Positions 1-8,595 of a stretch of DNA of 64,000 nt are shown here, one piece after another. Both the position numbers and the translations under genes were made by a program. Positions within the stretch are counted from its first letter, which is position 1, and each line of letters opens with the position of its first letter. Origin of the DNA: CAWCDJ01 sp963836015 (GTDB taxonomy: Bacteria > Acidobacteriota > Terriglobia > Bryobacterales > Bryobacteraceae); the NCBI GenBank assembly GCA_963836015.1, contig CAWIIF010000015.1, positions 1,302,001 to 1,366,000 on the forward strand, written 5' to 3'. The notes under the pieces were generated by a model that was given only the letters and a program-made list of their open reading frames with translations, was not told the origin of the DNA and ran no database searches.

Positions 1-891
1 GTCACATGGTCCCACGGCGGAGCGGCTCCGGGCACGAACGCCTGGTTCTACCGCTTCGCGAACGGTGTCGCCTATGCATACGTTTTCAATGGCGCCACGC
101 AAGACCACGTCTATCCCAACGCGTACACGGGCCAGGCGGTGTGGGATGCGCTGGCTGACGTGCCGGTGTGGCCGGACCACGATCTCTTTCCGCGGTATTA
201 CGCTCCCCGGATCGCGCCGGGGGGAGCGGTGAACGCAGCCTCGTTCGCGGAAGGCGTCCTGGCTCCGGGATCTTTGGCGACCATTCCAGGCGTGGATTTG
301 GGAGGGCAGGACGCGGACGCGACCGTTGCGCTGCGCGACGCCGGCGGCATCGAGCGGCAGATGGACGTGGTGTATTCCGGCCCCGGCCAGCTCAATTCCC
401 TGGTGCCGGCGGAATCCCTGCAGGGCGAAGCGGCCGTGATCGTGCGGAGGGAAGGGTGGCCCGACGCAACTGCCGCGGTATCCGTTGCCGCCGTGAGCCC
501 GGGCATCTTCACTCTGAACCAGGCCGGACTGGCTGCCGCGTCGCTGGTCCGAAGCAGGTCCGGGCAGACCCCGGTGTGGGAATCTGTCTACCTGGTCGAT
601 GCCGAGGGGAAGGTCATCGCCAAACCGATTGAGTTCGGGGAGGAAGACGAGGAACTGGCGCTAATCCTCTATTGCACCGGAGTGCGCGGACGAAGCTCGC
701 CGCAGGCGGTAGCGGTGGAGATCGGCGGATTGAATTTGTCCGCCTCGTACGCGGGTCCGCAGTTGCAGTTTGCGGGATTGGACCAAATCAACGTCACGCT
801 GCCCAAAACCCTTGCAGGAGTGGGAGATGCGAGTGTCCGCGTGAGCGTCGACGGATCGCCTGCCAACTCCGTATGGCTGACGTTCCGGTAA
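1..891 (+). CDS. C-terminus of an exported serine hydrolase fused to a Solibacter-type C-terminal domain (5' truncated)
   Basis: The frame is open from base 1 to the TAA at 889-891, so the gene begins outside the window; a start at 139 would cut through the domain. The first visible residues, WSHGGAAPGTNAWFYRF, resemble the HGG-x-PGT block near the C-terminus of beta-lactamase/PBP-like serine hydrolases. From about residue 60 the protein is a roughly 225-residue beta-rich module (NAASFAEG, VTLP near the end) like the C-terminal domain found in many copies in Solibacter secreted proteins. Nothing catalytic beyond the HGG block is in view, so the substrate cannot be told. The domain is also on the protein at 13289-16072. 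The hydrolase assignment rests on a short block; the C-terminal domain is more secure. Confidence 0.7.
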   Translation, partial: VTWSHGGAAPGTNAWFYRFANGVAYAYVFNGATQDHVYPNAYTGQAVWDALADVPVWPDHDLFPRYYAPRIAPGGAVNAASFAEGVLAPGSLATIPGVDLGGQDADATVALRDAGGIERQMDVVYSGPGQLNSLVPAESLQGEAAVIVRREGWPDATAAVSVAAVSPGIFTLNQAGLAAASLVRSRSGQTPVWESVYLVDAEGKVIAKPIEFGEEDEELALILYCTGVRGRSSPQAVAVEIGGLNLSASYAGPQLQFAGLDQINVTLPKTLAGVGDASVRVSVDGSPANSVWLTFR

Positions 892-933
892 GGCGCGCTC
901 GATAATCCGCTGAAAACAGTCGCAATTCTCCTC

Positions 934-965
934 TTGACTACGATTGCGGATTGCAATACTATAAT
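934..965 (+). promoter_or_regulatory. Promoter and GATTGC-repeat operator of the XRE regulator gene
   Basis: TTGACT (934-939), 17 bases, TACTAT (957-962); an overlapping TATAAT lies at 960-965. GATTGC occurs at 942-947, 949-954 and 970-975, inside the spacer and at the expected transcription start. The ATG at 979 has no Shine-Dalgarno sequence and lies only about 10 bases from the predicted start site, so the mRNA may be leaderless. The repeats suit autoregulation by the encoded XRE protein; that is inference. Confidence 0.55.
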
Positions 966-978
966 CGCAGATTGCGAT

Positions 979-1479
979 ATGACGCTTGGTGAAAAAATCC
1001 GATACCTTCGCGAGGTCGAAGGGACGTTACGCGGCCTGGACCGCGAGCTTTCGCAGCAGGAGCTGGCCCGGCTGATCCAGAAGGAGCTAGGGAAGTCGAT
1101 CAGCCAGAGCTACCTCTCGCAGATCGAAAGCGGAGCGCGGCCGCATCTTACGAATTCGACGCGGATGCTGCTGGCGCGGTTTTTTAAAGTACACCCGGGG
1201 TACCTGGTGGACGATCCCGAAGGATACGAGCACGAGCTGGTTTCCGATATCGGTGCCATTGAGGACAAGCTGGATCTCTGGCTGATCAGCGGGGCCGAGC
1301 GTTTTTCCAGGGACGTGGATCTGCACCGGGCCCTTCTGACTGCGGCGCGGCACGCCGATTCGCGGATGTGCCTGGTTCTTTTGGGCACGATTCTGGAAAA
1401 CCCCGGATTGGCCGAACGGCTGATGGAGGTGCTAAGGACACCGCCGCCCGCCAATGGCAAATCGAGGAGGCGTTCATGA
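979..1479 (+). CDS. XRE-family HTH transcriptional regulator of the envelope-stress operon
   Basis: The 166-residue product has an N-terminal helix-turn-helix of the Cro/CI (XRE) type: LSQQELARLIQKELG, then SQSYLSQIESGARP as recognition helix (about residues 25-60), followed by a helical C-terminal part with a basic tail (GKSRRRS). I use the ATG at 979 rather than the in-frame TTG at 934, because 934 is the -35 hexamer of the promoter and residues between would be promoter DNA. Its stop overlaps the next start by four bases (ATGA at 1476), so it is co-transcribed and translationally coupled with the NfeD, flotillin and PspA genes. It most likely controls that operon and itself. The signal it senses is not visible. 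Confidence 0.8.
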   Translation: MTLGEKIRYLREVEGTLRGLDRELSQQELARLIQKELGKSISQSYLSQIESGARPHLTNSTRMLLARFFKVHPGYLVDDPEGYEHELVSDIGAIEDKLDLWLISGAERFSRDVDLHRALLTAARHADSRMCLVLLGTILENPGLAERLMEVLRTPPPANGKSRRRS

Positions 1480-2066
1480 ACTGGTCGGATTTCTACCTCG
1501 TTTGTTTTCTTGTTGGCTTTGGACTGAGCGTGCTGGCCCTGGTGGCGGGCAGCGCTCATCTGCACATTCCGCACCTGCATGTTCACCATGGCATCCATGT
1601 ACCGCATTTCGACGCCCACGGAGGCGGCGAGATGGAACTGCCCTGGTTCAATTTCGGCACGATCGCCGCGTTTCTTGCATGGTTTGGCGGCACGGGGTAC
1701 CTGCTCCAGCATTATTACGGCGTCTGGTTTGCGGTCACGCTGGGGGTGGCGACTGTCAGCGGGATCGGGGCGGCTTCGGTGGTCTTCTGGTTTCTGGCAA
1801 AGGTTCTGATGTCGCGGGAGGAGGCGCTCGACCCGGCGGATTATGACATGGTTGGAGTGCTGGGCAAGCTGAGCATTCCCATCCGCCAGGGCGGCACCGG
1901 AGAGTTGATCTATTCGCAGGAAGGGACGCGGCGCGTGACCGCCGCGCGGAGTGACGATGGCGCCGCCATCGCGAAAGGCTCCGAGGTAATGGTCACGCGC
2001 TACGAGAAAGGAATCGCTTACGTCCGCCCGTGGGAAGACCCCACCGGCGATGCGGAGTTCAAATAA
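1476..2066 (+). CDS. NfeD-like membrane protein (flotillin partner)
   Basis: A 196-residue membrane protein. Hydrophobic segments lie at about residues 6-25, 58-75 and 82-108, with a His-rich stretch (HLHIPHLHVHHGIHVPH) between the first two, and a soluble C-terminal part of about 75 residues (VGVLGKLSIPIRQGGTGEL) that fits the OB-fold of NfeD-family proteins. NfeD proteins are encoded next to flotillins and are thought to help organise membrane microdomains. The start at 1476 is supported by GGAGG about 8 bases upstream and the ATGA overlap with the regulator gene. The His-rich loop could bind metal, which is speculative. The flotillin gene starts directly after the stop. Confidence 0.75.
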   Translation: MNWSDFYLVCFLVGFGLSVLALVAGSAHLHIPHLHVHHGIHVPHFDAHGGGEMELPWFNFGTIAAFLAWFGGTGYLLQHYYGVWFAVTLGVATVSGIGAASVVFWFLAKVLMSREEALDPADYDMVGVLGKLSIPIRQGGTGELIYSQEGTRRVTAARSDDGAAIAKGSEVMVTRYEKGIAYVRPWEDPTGDAEFK

Positions 2067-3494
2067 ATGGAAACGTCTATGAGTAACCCGACCCTCGTGA
2101 TTGCATTGTTGATGCTGCTGGCCATCTTGTTCCTGATGGCCATGTTCGCCAAGCTGTTCCGCAAAGCGGGGCCGCACGAGGCGATTATCGTTTACGGCTT
2201 CCGCGGCACCCGGGTCGTCAAAGGCCGCGGCACGGTGATCTTTCCCATGGTGGAGAGCTGCCGCGGGCTGTCGCTCGAGCTGATGTCGTTCGACGTGGCG
2301 CCGAAGCAGGATCTGTACACCCGCCAGGGCGTGGCGGTCACGGTGGAAGCAGTGGCGCAGATCAAGGTGAAGAGCGACCCGGAGTCGATCCTGACGGCTG
2401 CGGAGCAGTTTCTGACCAAGGCGCCCGAAGAGCGGGAAGGGCTGATCCGGCTGGTGATGGAAGGCCACCTGCGGGGTATCATCGGACAGCTCACGGTGGA
2501 AGAGATCGTGAAGCAGCCGGAGATGGTGGGCGAGCGGATGCGGTCCACCTGCGCCGATGACATGAATAAGATGGGGCTCGAAGTGATTTCCTTCACGATC
2601 AAGGAAGTCCGTGACAAAAACGAGTACATCACGAATATGGGCCGGCCGGACGTGGCGCGCATCAAGCGCGATGCCGACGTAGCCGCCGCCGAAGCCGATC
2701 GCGACACCGCCATCCGGCGCGCCGTAGCCTCGCGGGAAGCCGCCGTAGCGAAAGCCCAGGCCGACCAGGAGCGAGTGCTGGCCGAGACGCTCTCGCAGGC
2801 CAAACAGGCAGAGGCGCAGCGGGATCTCGAGGTCAAGAAGGCCGAGTACCTCGAGCTGGTGAAAAAGCAGCAGGCGCAGGCCGATAAAACGTACGAGATC
2901 CAGACCAACGTCATGCAGCAGAAGGTGCGCGCCGAAGAAGTCACCATCCACCAGGTGGAGAAGGAGCACGAAGTCCTGGTGCAGGAGGCCGAAATCAAGC
3001 GGCGCGAGCGCGAGCTGACGGCTACCGTGCTGAAGGCGGCGGAATTCGAGCGCAAACGCATCGAGACGCTGGCGGAAGCCGAAAAGCAGCGGCTGATCAT
3101 GGAAGCGGACGGTAAGGCATCTGCCATCCGCGCGCAGGGCGAAGCCGAAGCCGAGATCATCTTTAAGAAGGGCGAAGCGGAAGCCAAGGCCATGAACGTG
3201 AAGGCCGCGGCTTATCAGGAGTTCAACCAGGCGGCTATCGTCGATAAGTTGATCAGCAGCATGCCCGAAGTGGTGAGGGCGCTGGCCGCGCCGCTCGCCA
3301 ACGTCGACAAGATCACCGTGATTTCGACCGGCAACGGCGATGCCGCCGGCCTGAACAAGATCACGGGCGACATCACCAAAATGGCGGCTCAGATTCCGGC
3401 GCTGTTCGAGACACTGTCAGGGATGCCGCTAAGCGAGTTGTTTGCGAAGGTCCGGTTGATCGGCGACAAGAGCCCCACGCCGGACGGCAAGTGA
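2067..3494 (+). CDS. Flotillin-like SPFH/band 7 protein
   Basis: The 475-residue protein has one N-terminal membrane anchor (about residues 8-27), an SPFH/band 7 domain (about 35-210, beginning AGPHEAIIVYGFRGTRVVKGRGT) and a long Ala/Glu-rich coiled coil (about 210-375) typical of flotillins, then a shorter C-terminal region. Flotillins oligomerise through the coiled coil on the inner face of the membrane and organise ordered lipid domains. A second ATG at 2079 is a possible start. The gene abuts the NfeD stop and is followed by pspA, a grouping known from bacterial flotillin loci. Family assignment is firm; the physiological role in this organism is inferred. Confidence 0.9.
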   Translation: METSMSNPTLVIALLMLLAILFLMAMFAKLFRKAGPHEAIIVYGFRGTRVVKGRGTVIFPMVESCRGLSLELMSFDVAPKQDLYTRQGVAVTVEAVAQIKVKSDPESILTAAEQFLTKAPEEREGLIRLVMEGHLRGIIGQLTVEEIVKQPEMVGERMRSTCADDMNKMGLEVISFTIKEVRDKNEYITNMGRPDVARIKRDADVAAAEADRDTAIRRAVASREAAVAKAQADQERVLAETLSQAKQAEAQRDLEVKKAEYLELVKKQQAQADKTYEIQTNVMQQKVRAEEVTIHQVEKEHEVLVQEAEIKRRERELTATVLKAAEFERKRIETLAEAEKQRLIMEADGKASAIRAQGEAEAEIIFKKGEAEAKAMNVKAAAYQEFNQAAIVDKLISSMPEVVRALAAPLANVDKITVISTGNGDAAGLNKITGDITKMAAQIPALFETLSGMPLSELFAKVRLIGDKSPTPDGK

Positions 3495-3532
3495 GAGGGT
3501 GCGGCGAAATTAGGCACGAAAGGAGTAAAACC

Positions 3533-4189
3533 ATGGCACTTTTAGAGAGAGTCGCAACGCTGGTCCGGGCAAATCTCAACGACCTGGTGGATAAGGCCGA
3601 AGATCCGGAAAAAATGATCAAGCAGGTGATTCTGGACATGCAGAACCAGCTGCTCCAGGTAAAAACTCAGGTGGCGATTTCGATCGCCGATCAACATGTT
3701 CTCGAGAAGAAGCTGAAGGAGAACCAGGAAAACGAGCAGCAGTGGGTGCACCGCGCGGAGATGGCCGTCGACAAGAAAGACGAAGCGCTGGCTCGCGCGG
3801 CCGTGGAGCGCTCCATGAGCTACCGCTCGATGGCCGAGAGTCTCCGCCAGCAGGTGGAAGACCAGAAGACGCAAGTGGAGAATCTCAAGACCGCGCTCCT
3901 GAAACTCCAGCAAAAGCTGGTGGAAGCGCAATCCAAAAGCGATCTGCTGATCGCGCAGCACCGGCGGACGCGGGCGATGGGCAAGGCCAATGAGGCCGGC
4001 CTGGCAATGGGGGACGATTCGAAATCGGCCGCCTTCGACCGGATGAAGAACAAAGTGCAGCACAGTGAAGCTACCGCGCAGGCCAAGTCCGACCTGCTGG
4101 CGGATGATGTGGAAGATCGTTTTGCGGCCATGGAGAAGGAAAAGGAGATCGACCGGCTCCTGGCGGAAATCAAGTCCAAGCGGCAGTAA
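3533..4189 (+). CDS. pspA: PspA/IM30-family membrane-stress protein
   Basis: The 218-residue product is almost wholly alpha-helical and charged, beginning MALLERVATLVRANLNDLVD and continuing PEKMIKQVILDMQNQL, the characteristic N-terminal amphipathic helix and first coiled coil of PspA/IM30 (ESCRT-III-like) proteins. These coat and stabilise stressed or damaged membranes. Length is normal for the family. The start at 3533 is set by AAAGGAG about 8 bases upstream; the longer frame from 3491 lacks this signal. It is the fourth gene of the XRE-NfeD-flotillin-PspA operon, which points to surveillance of inner-membrane integrity. No PspF or PspBC homologue is visible, so control presumably lies with the XRE protein. 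Confidence 0.88.
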   Translation: MALLERVATLVRANLNDLVDKAEDPEKMIKQVILDMQNQLLQVKTQVAISIADQHVLEKKLKENQENEQQWVHRAEMAVDKKDEALARAAVERSMSYRSMAESLRQQVEDQKTQVENLKTALLKLQQKLVEAQSKSDLLIAQHRRTRAMGKANEAGLAMGDDSKSAAFDRMKNKVQHSEATAQAKSDLLADDVEDRFAAMEKEKEIDRLLAEIKSKRQ

Positions 4190-4196
4190 CTCGACC

Positions 4197-4220
4197 GGGG
4201 GCGGGCCTCCGCCCGTCCCC
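4197..4220 (+). terminator. GC-rich hairpin after the pspA operon
   Basis: GGGGGCGGGC (4197-4206) pairs with GCCCGTCCCC (4211-4220) as a 10-bp stem with one G-U pair and a four-base loop. It is followed by TCCTTAAC, a weak T tract, so it may terminate or attenuate transcription after pspA. Its position right after the last operon gene supports this. Confidence 0.5.
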
Positions 4221-4239
4221 TCCTTAACGGTGCAATCCT

Positions 4240-4686
4240 ATGGCTCATAAGTCACGAATCGATTGGTGTGTCCTGGCGTCGATCGCCCTGGCAATCGGCG
4301 CCTCGGTGTTGCGGGCGACGTGCTGGGTGGCGGGGCCGGTGTTGTTGATCCTGCTTCTGTGCGCCTACCCGCAAAGCTACGAAACGACCCAGCAAGGCCT
4401 GGTGGTGCGCGATGCGCTGACTCGCAGGCTGATTCCCTACGAGCAGATCACCTGGGCCGGTCCGGCGGCGCCGAACGTGCTGCGCCCGGGGAGGCTGCGG
4501 CTGCAGTACGGCCTGGGGTCGGCGCTCGACTTGGCGCCGGCGGACCGCGAGGGGCTGCTGGCCGACCTTGCGGCGCGGGCACCCCACCTGTCGCGGCGTG
4601 GCGATCAACTGGTGCGAAAAGACCGTCACGTCGAGTACTGTTTCGAGCGCGCCGGAGGATTTAAAATCGGCATGGGGAGGGGCTAG
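4240..4686 (+). CDS. Small membrane protein with a PH-like domain
   Basis: A 148-residue protein with a paired hydrophobic segment near the N-terminus (about residues 10-45) followed by a soluble part, YETTQQGLVVRDALTRRLIPYEQITW, that reads like the bacterial PH (YdbS/DUF304-type) fold: a short beta-hairpin leading to an IPYEQI strand. Such proteins are membrane-attached and of unknown role. It follows pspA by 50 bases on the same strand, after a hairpin, and could belong to the same membrane-stress group. No good ribosome binding site precedes the ATG. The family call is by resemblance only. Confidence 0.55.
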   Translation: MAHKSRIDWCVLASIALAIGASVLRATCWVAGPVLLILLLCAYPQSYETTQQGLVVRDALTRRLIPYEQITWAGPAAPNVLRPGRLRLQYGLGSALDLAPADREGLLADLAARAPHLSRRGDQLVRKDRHVEYCFERAGGFKIGMGRG

Positions 4687-4726
4687 GTGAACGAAGGCCC
4701 AAAACCCGGCGGGCGAAAGGATCCGC

Positions 4727-5586
4727 GTGCAACAGGAAGACGCCGATTCCCGGGCGGAGGCCGAACAGAAGCAGGTCGAGAAGCGCGCGGCGATCAGTGT
4801 CCATGTCGTGCATGCTGCGATTTACCAGGAAGGCCTCGACGAGATGCGGCGTACCTCATCTGCGCTGGCCTGGTCGGCCCTGGCCGCCGGCATGTCCATG
4901 GGATTTTCGCTGCTGGCGGAAGCACTCCTCCTGGCCAATCTGCCGGACGAAGTGTGGCGTCCCCTGATATCCAAAGCAGGGTATGCGGTGGGCTTTCTGA
5001 TCGTGATCCTGGGGCGCCAGCAGTTGTTCACCGAGAACACGCTGATCGTCATGTTGCCGCTTTTGCGGGAACGAAGCCGCGATGCTCTGGCGGCGTGCTG
5101 CGGCTTTGGGGTGTCGTGCTAGCGGCAAATCTTCTCGGGACTTTCGTTTTTGCGCTGCTGATAGCCAAAGCGTTCACATTTACGCCGGCGGTTACATCGG
5201 CCCTGGCAGCGGCGACTACCGGCGCAGTGCCCGGCTCCTTCGGAACCGGTTTCGTTCGGGCGGTGTTCGCGGGATGGCTGATCGCGCTGACCATCTGGAT
5301 GCTTCCCGCGGCGGCTACCTCGCGCGTGACCATCATTTTCATCCTTACCTATCTGATCGGGTTGGGGGGCTTCTACCACTGCATAGCCGGATCCGTGAAA
5401 GTCCTCTACGCAGTCATGACGGGAACCGCCGGCTGGGCCGGATTTCTGTTCCACTTCCTGCCGCCGGTGCTGCTGGGGAATATCGCCGGCGGCGTCGCCC
5501 TGGTAGCGGCATTGGGGCACGCCCAGGTGGCGTCGGGAGAGCCTAGAAAACCCGAATCCAGCTTGCTTTCCATAGATAAACTATAG
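4727..5586 (+). pseudogene. Formate/nitrite transporter (FNT) family channel, interrupted by a single-base frameshift
   Basis: Two overlapping frames make one FNT protein. The first, from GTG 4727 (AAGG upstream), encodes a cytoplasmic N-terminus and the first membrane helices, with the blocks LAAGMSMGFSLLAEA and VILGRQQLFTENTL that are characteristic of the YfdC-like FNT branch; it runs out at TAG 5120-5122. The rest, LRLWGVVLAANLLGTF onward, is in another frame to the TAG at 5586. One added G near 5091-5095 would give ALAAVLRLWGVVLAANL and a single protein of about 286 residues with six helices. FNT proteins are pentameric channels for small monovalent anions. Either the gene is inactive or the assembly has lost a base in the run GGCGGCGTG. 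No slippery heptamer is evident that would argue for programmed shifting. Confidence 0.8.
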
Positions 5587-5599
5587 TAGTCTACCTACT
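5582..5599 (+). promoter_or_regulatory. Promoter -10 with overlapping PadR-type palindrome
   Basis: TATAGT (5582-5587) overlaps the inverted repeat AGTAG-TCTAC-CTACT (5585-5599), which ends four bases before the padR ATG. Position over the -10 element and next to the start suits an autoregulatory PadR operator. No good -35 hexamer is visible. Confidence 0.5.
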
Positions 5600-5602
5600 G
5601 GA

Positions 5603-5938
5603 ATGCTACGAGCGCGAACCGAGATCCCCCCCGGCACCCTGTACATGCTGATTCTGAAGGCGCTTGCGAGCCTCGGCCCGATGCACGGCTATGGCATTGC
5701 CCTCTACATCCAGCAGACCACCGATGAGGTCCTGCAGGTGGAGGAAGGCTCGCTGTACCCGGCTTTGCAGCGAATGCTGGTCAAGGGCTGGGTCAAGGCT
5801 GAATGGCGGCAGACGGAAAACAACCGCCGCGCCCGCTATTACACGCCGACGCCGGCCGGACGCGAGCAGCTTACCGCCGAGATACGGGAGTTCGAGCGGG
5901 TCATGAACGCCATCCGGCGGGTGATCCAGCCGGCATAG
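5603..5938 (+). CDS. PadR-family transcriptional regulator
   Basis: The 111-residue protein is a minimal PadR winged helix: GTLYMLILKALASLGPMHGYGIAL, then EEGSLYPALQRMLVKGWVKAEW and RARYYTPTPAGREQL, the standard blocks of the family (short class, with a C-terminal dimerisation helix). PadR proteins repress transporter genes and usually themselves, releasing DNA on ligand binding. The next gene, eight bases downstream, is an ADOP permease; acidobacterial ADOP genes often follow a PadR gene, so this is the likely target. The palindrome over the promoter at 5585-5599 is the probable binding site. Confidence 0.9.
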   Translation: MLRARTEIPPGTLYMLILKALASLGPMHGYGIALYIQQTTDEVLQVEEGSLYPALQRMLVKGWVKAEWRQTENNRRARYYTPTPAGREQLTAEIREFERVMNAIRRVIQPA

Positions 5939-5946
5939 GGGTCGCG

Positions 5947-8532
5947 ATGATGGAATGGTGGCGGAGGTTGTCCGTCCTGCTGCGCCGCAGCGCCCTGGAC
6001 GCGGACCTCGAAGAGGAGATGCAAACGCACCTCGCCATGAAGGCGTCCGACACCGGGGATCTGTCTGCCGCCCGGCGTCAGTTCGGGAACACCACACTGC
6101 TGCTGGAGGACGCCCGGTCCGCCTGGGGCTGGCCGGCGGTCGAGGGCTGGCTCCGGGATTTGAGGTACGCCGTGCGAGCACTGGCCAAGCGGCCCGGATT
6201 CACGGCCACCGTGGTGCTCACGCTGGCCATCGGCATCGGCGCCAGTAGCACGATTTTCTCGCTGATCGACGCGGTCCTGATCCGGCCGCTTCCCTATCCG
6301 AATGCCGGGCGCCTGGTGGCGGTTAACGAGGCGAAACCGGACGATCCGTTCGCGCGCACGCCAGTCGCACCGGGCCGGCTGGAGGACTGGCAGCGGTTGA
6401 CCCGGACGTTCGAAGCCCTTGCCGGCAGCAGCGAAGATACGCTGACCGATACCACGAGCGGGGCGCCCGAGCGGCGGACCGCCGCATTCGTTTCGCCCCG
6501 GTTCCTTTCCGTTCTGGGCTCCGCTCCGGAATTGGGCCGCGGGTTCACACAGTCCGAGGAGAGGTTCGGCGGATCCCGGGTAGCAGTCATCAGCGACGGA
6601 CTGTGGCGGCGGCGCTTTTCGGCCGATCCGGCGGTCCTCGGACGCGGCCTCGTCCTGGCGGATCGGACTTACGTCATCGTGGGCGTGATGCCGCGGACGT
6701 TTCGGTATCCCAACCCGGCGACCGAGCTGTGGATACCGAAACAGGCGCCGCCCGCAATGCTGCGGATCCGCGAAGACCGGTCCTATAGTGCCGTCGGACG
6801 CCTGAAGCCGGGCGTCACGCTGGAGCAGGCACGGTCGGACCTGGCCGCCGCGCAGAAGGCCCTCGGGGAACAATATCCGAACACGGATGCCGGGTGGACC
6901 GTTGCCCTCGAGCCGCTGAAGGACCAGTTGGTGGGTCCGGTCCGGCTCGCTCTGTGGCTGCTGTTCGGTTCCGTCTGCCTGCTTCTGGCGATCGCGTGCG
7001 CCAACGTGGCGTGCCTGCTGCTGGCCCGGCTCAACAGCCGCGCCGCGGAGATCGCCACACGCTGTTCGCTGGGGGCGGGGCGCGCGGCGGTCGCCCGCCA
7101 GCTTCTGGCCGAGGGGCTGCTCTACGCGCTGCTGGGCGGCTTGCTGGGAATGGCCGCAGCGTTCGCGGGTATCGACTTCCTTCGACGGCAGCTACCCGGG
7201 ATTCCGAGGATCTCGGAGCTGGCAATCGACGCGCGCCTGCTCGCGGCGGTGGCGGGGATCAGCGCCGTGGCTGTCGTCCTGTTCTCGCTTGCCCCCATCC
7301 TGCAGGTCTTCCGCAAGGATCTGACTGGTGCCCTGATTCAGGGAGGAAGAGGCCTGGCCGGCGGCAGGCAGCGGCTGCCGCGTTTCCTGGTGTCCGCGCA
7401 GATGGCCCTCGCGACCGCGCTCGTAATCGGCGCCGGACTCTTCCTGAGAAGCCTGGTGAGGCTCCAGGAGACGCCGCTCGGATTCCAGCCGGATCACGTG
7501 CTCACCCTTCGCGTAAGCGCCAGCTCGAGCGAGCCGGCCGGCGCGGTCATCCAGCGACATCAGAGGATCCTCGACGCGCTTTCCGGCTTGCCCGGCGTGA
7601 CGGCGGCCGCCATGTCCACGGGACTTCCCGGCGTGAATCCGACCTGGCCGCGCGAGTTCGAGATTGCCGGCGAGCCTGTCCCAGGCGGTGTGTTGCGGTT
7701 TGCCTCGTGGCGCATCGTCACCGCCGGATATTTTCAGACCTTGGGAATCCCGATCCTCGCGGGCCGCACCTGCCGTATGGATACAGACTCGCGGAAGCCC
7801 TTCGAGGCCCTGGTGAACCGGAGCTTCGCGGATCGGTATTTCGCGGGGCGCGATCCGCTAGGGCGGACCATCTTGCGAGGTCCCCAGGGCGAGAGCGCTA
7901 CGCGCGTCGTCGGAGTGGTTGCCGATGCGCGCGAGGATGGATACGCCAACCGAACGGAACCGCTGATCTATGCCTGCGGATACCTCCGCTACTGGCCCGA
8001 TTCCGATTACCTGGTTCAGGCCGGCAATCCGGCGGCACTGGCCGGCGCTGCCCGGGAGGCAATCCGCGCGATCGAGCCGGAGCGTCCGGTTTACTTCGCG
8101 GGCCCGCTGGCGGATTCGCTGAGAGGGGCTCTATCCCAGACGCGATTTCGCACCCTGCTGGTCAGCCTGTTTTCGATCATGGCCCTCACGCTCGCGGCGA
8201 TCGGGCTTTACGGCGCCATGGCGTACATGGTGTCTCAGCGCCGGCGCGAAATCGGCATCCGGGTCGCGCTTGGCGCCCGGCCCGGGCAGATCGTCGGCGA
8301 GATCCTGCGCTCCGGGTTGGCACTGGCCGGGTGCGGCATCGGCGCCGGTCTCGTCTTCGCGGCGGCCGCATCGACGCTGCTCGGCAAGCTGCTCTACGGA
8401 ATCCATCCCTCCGACACCGTCACATACCTGTCGGCCACGGCCGTGCTGCTGGCAGTGGCCGTATTGGCCTGCCTGATCCCCAGCCGGCGCGCTACGTCGA
8501 TCGATCCCAACGAGGCGCTGCGCGGCCAGTAG
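5947..8532 (+). CDS. ADOP-type permease (acidobacterial MacB/FtsX-like) under PadR control
   Basis: The 861-residue protein has a cytoplasmic N-terminus (MMEWWRRLSVLLRRSALDADLEEEM), a first membrane helix around residues 85-110 (PGFTATVVLTLAIGIGAS), a periplasmic MacB-like core domain, an FtsX permease block near 340-400 (LLLAIACANVACLLLAR), a second core domain, and a final FtsX block (IGLYGAMAYMVSQRRREIGI). The duplicated layout is that of the acidobacterial 'duplicated orphan permease' family: FtsX-type permeases with no ATPase gene next to them. No ATP-binding cassette gene occurs here either. The start 5947 (or 5950) is preferred over the longer frame because the N-terminal block begins there. 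Role unknown; related MacB proteins act in export and mechanotransmission. Confidence 0.88.
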   Translation: MMEWWRRLSVLLRRSALDADLEEEMQTHLAMKASDTGDLSAARRQFGNTTLLLEDARSAWGWPAVEGWLRDLRYAVRALAKRPGFTATVVLTLAIGIGASSTIFSLIDAVLIRPLPYPNAGRLVAVNEAKPDDPFARTPVAPGRLEDWQRLTRTFEALAGSSEDTLTDTTSGAPERRTAAFVSPRFLSVLGSAPELGRGFTQSEERFGGSRVAVISDGLWRRRFSADPAVLGRGLVLADRTYVIVGVMPRTFRYPNPATELWIPKQAPPAMLRIREDRSYSAVGRLKPGVTLEQARSDLAAAQKALGEQYPNTDAGWTVALEPLKDQLVGPVRLALWLLFGSVCLLLAIACANVACLLLARLNSRAAEIATRCSLGAGRAAVARQLLAEGLLYALLGGLLGMAAAFAGIDFLRRQLPGIPRISELAIDARLLAAVAGISAVAVVLFSLAPILQVFRKDLTGALIQGGRGLAGGRQRLPRFLVSAQMALATALVIGAGLFLRSLVRLQETPLGFQPDHVLTLRVSASSSEPAGAVIQRHQRILDALSGLPGVTAAAMSTGLPGVNPTWPREFEIAGEPVPGGVLRFASWRIVTAGYFQTLGIPILAGRTCRMDTDSRKPFEALVNRSFADRYFAGRDPLGRTILRGPQGESATRVVGVVADAREDGYANRTEPLIYACGYLRYWPDSDYLVQAGNPAALAGAAREAIRAIEPERPVYFAGPLADSLRGALSQTRFRTLLVSLFSIMALTLAAIGLYGAMAYMVSQRRREIGIRVALGARPGQIVGEILRSGLALAGCGIGAGLVFAAAASTLLGKLLYGIHPSDTVTYLSATAVLLAVAVLACLIPSRRATSIDPNEALRGQ

Positions 8533-8553
8533 ATTTTACGATTTCGGCTCCGC

Positions 8554-8581
8554 CTGACACGCTCGCCGCTCGCGGTAGAAT
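8554..8581 (+). promoter_or_regulatory. Candidate promoter of the M28 peptidase gene
   Basis: CTGACA (8554-8559), 16 bases, TAGAAT (8576-8581), located 15 bases before the ATG at 8596. A short leader would follow. Based on consensus match only. Confidence 0.4.
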
Positions 8582-8595
8582 CGAACCTAGTCCTT

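Noticed and set aside
1110..2969. 619-residue minus-strand frame opposite the XRE-NfeD-flotillin genes
   Set aside because: It is antisense to clearly assigned genes, is His/Arg/Leu-rich low-complexity sequence and has no domain; GC-rich codon bias creates such shadows.
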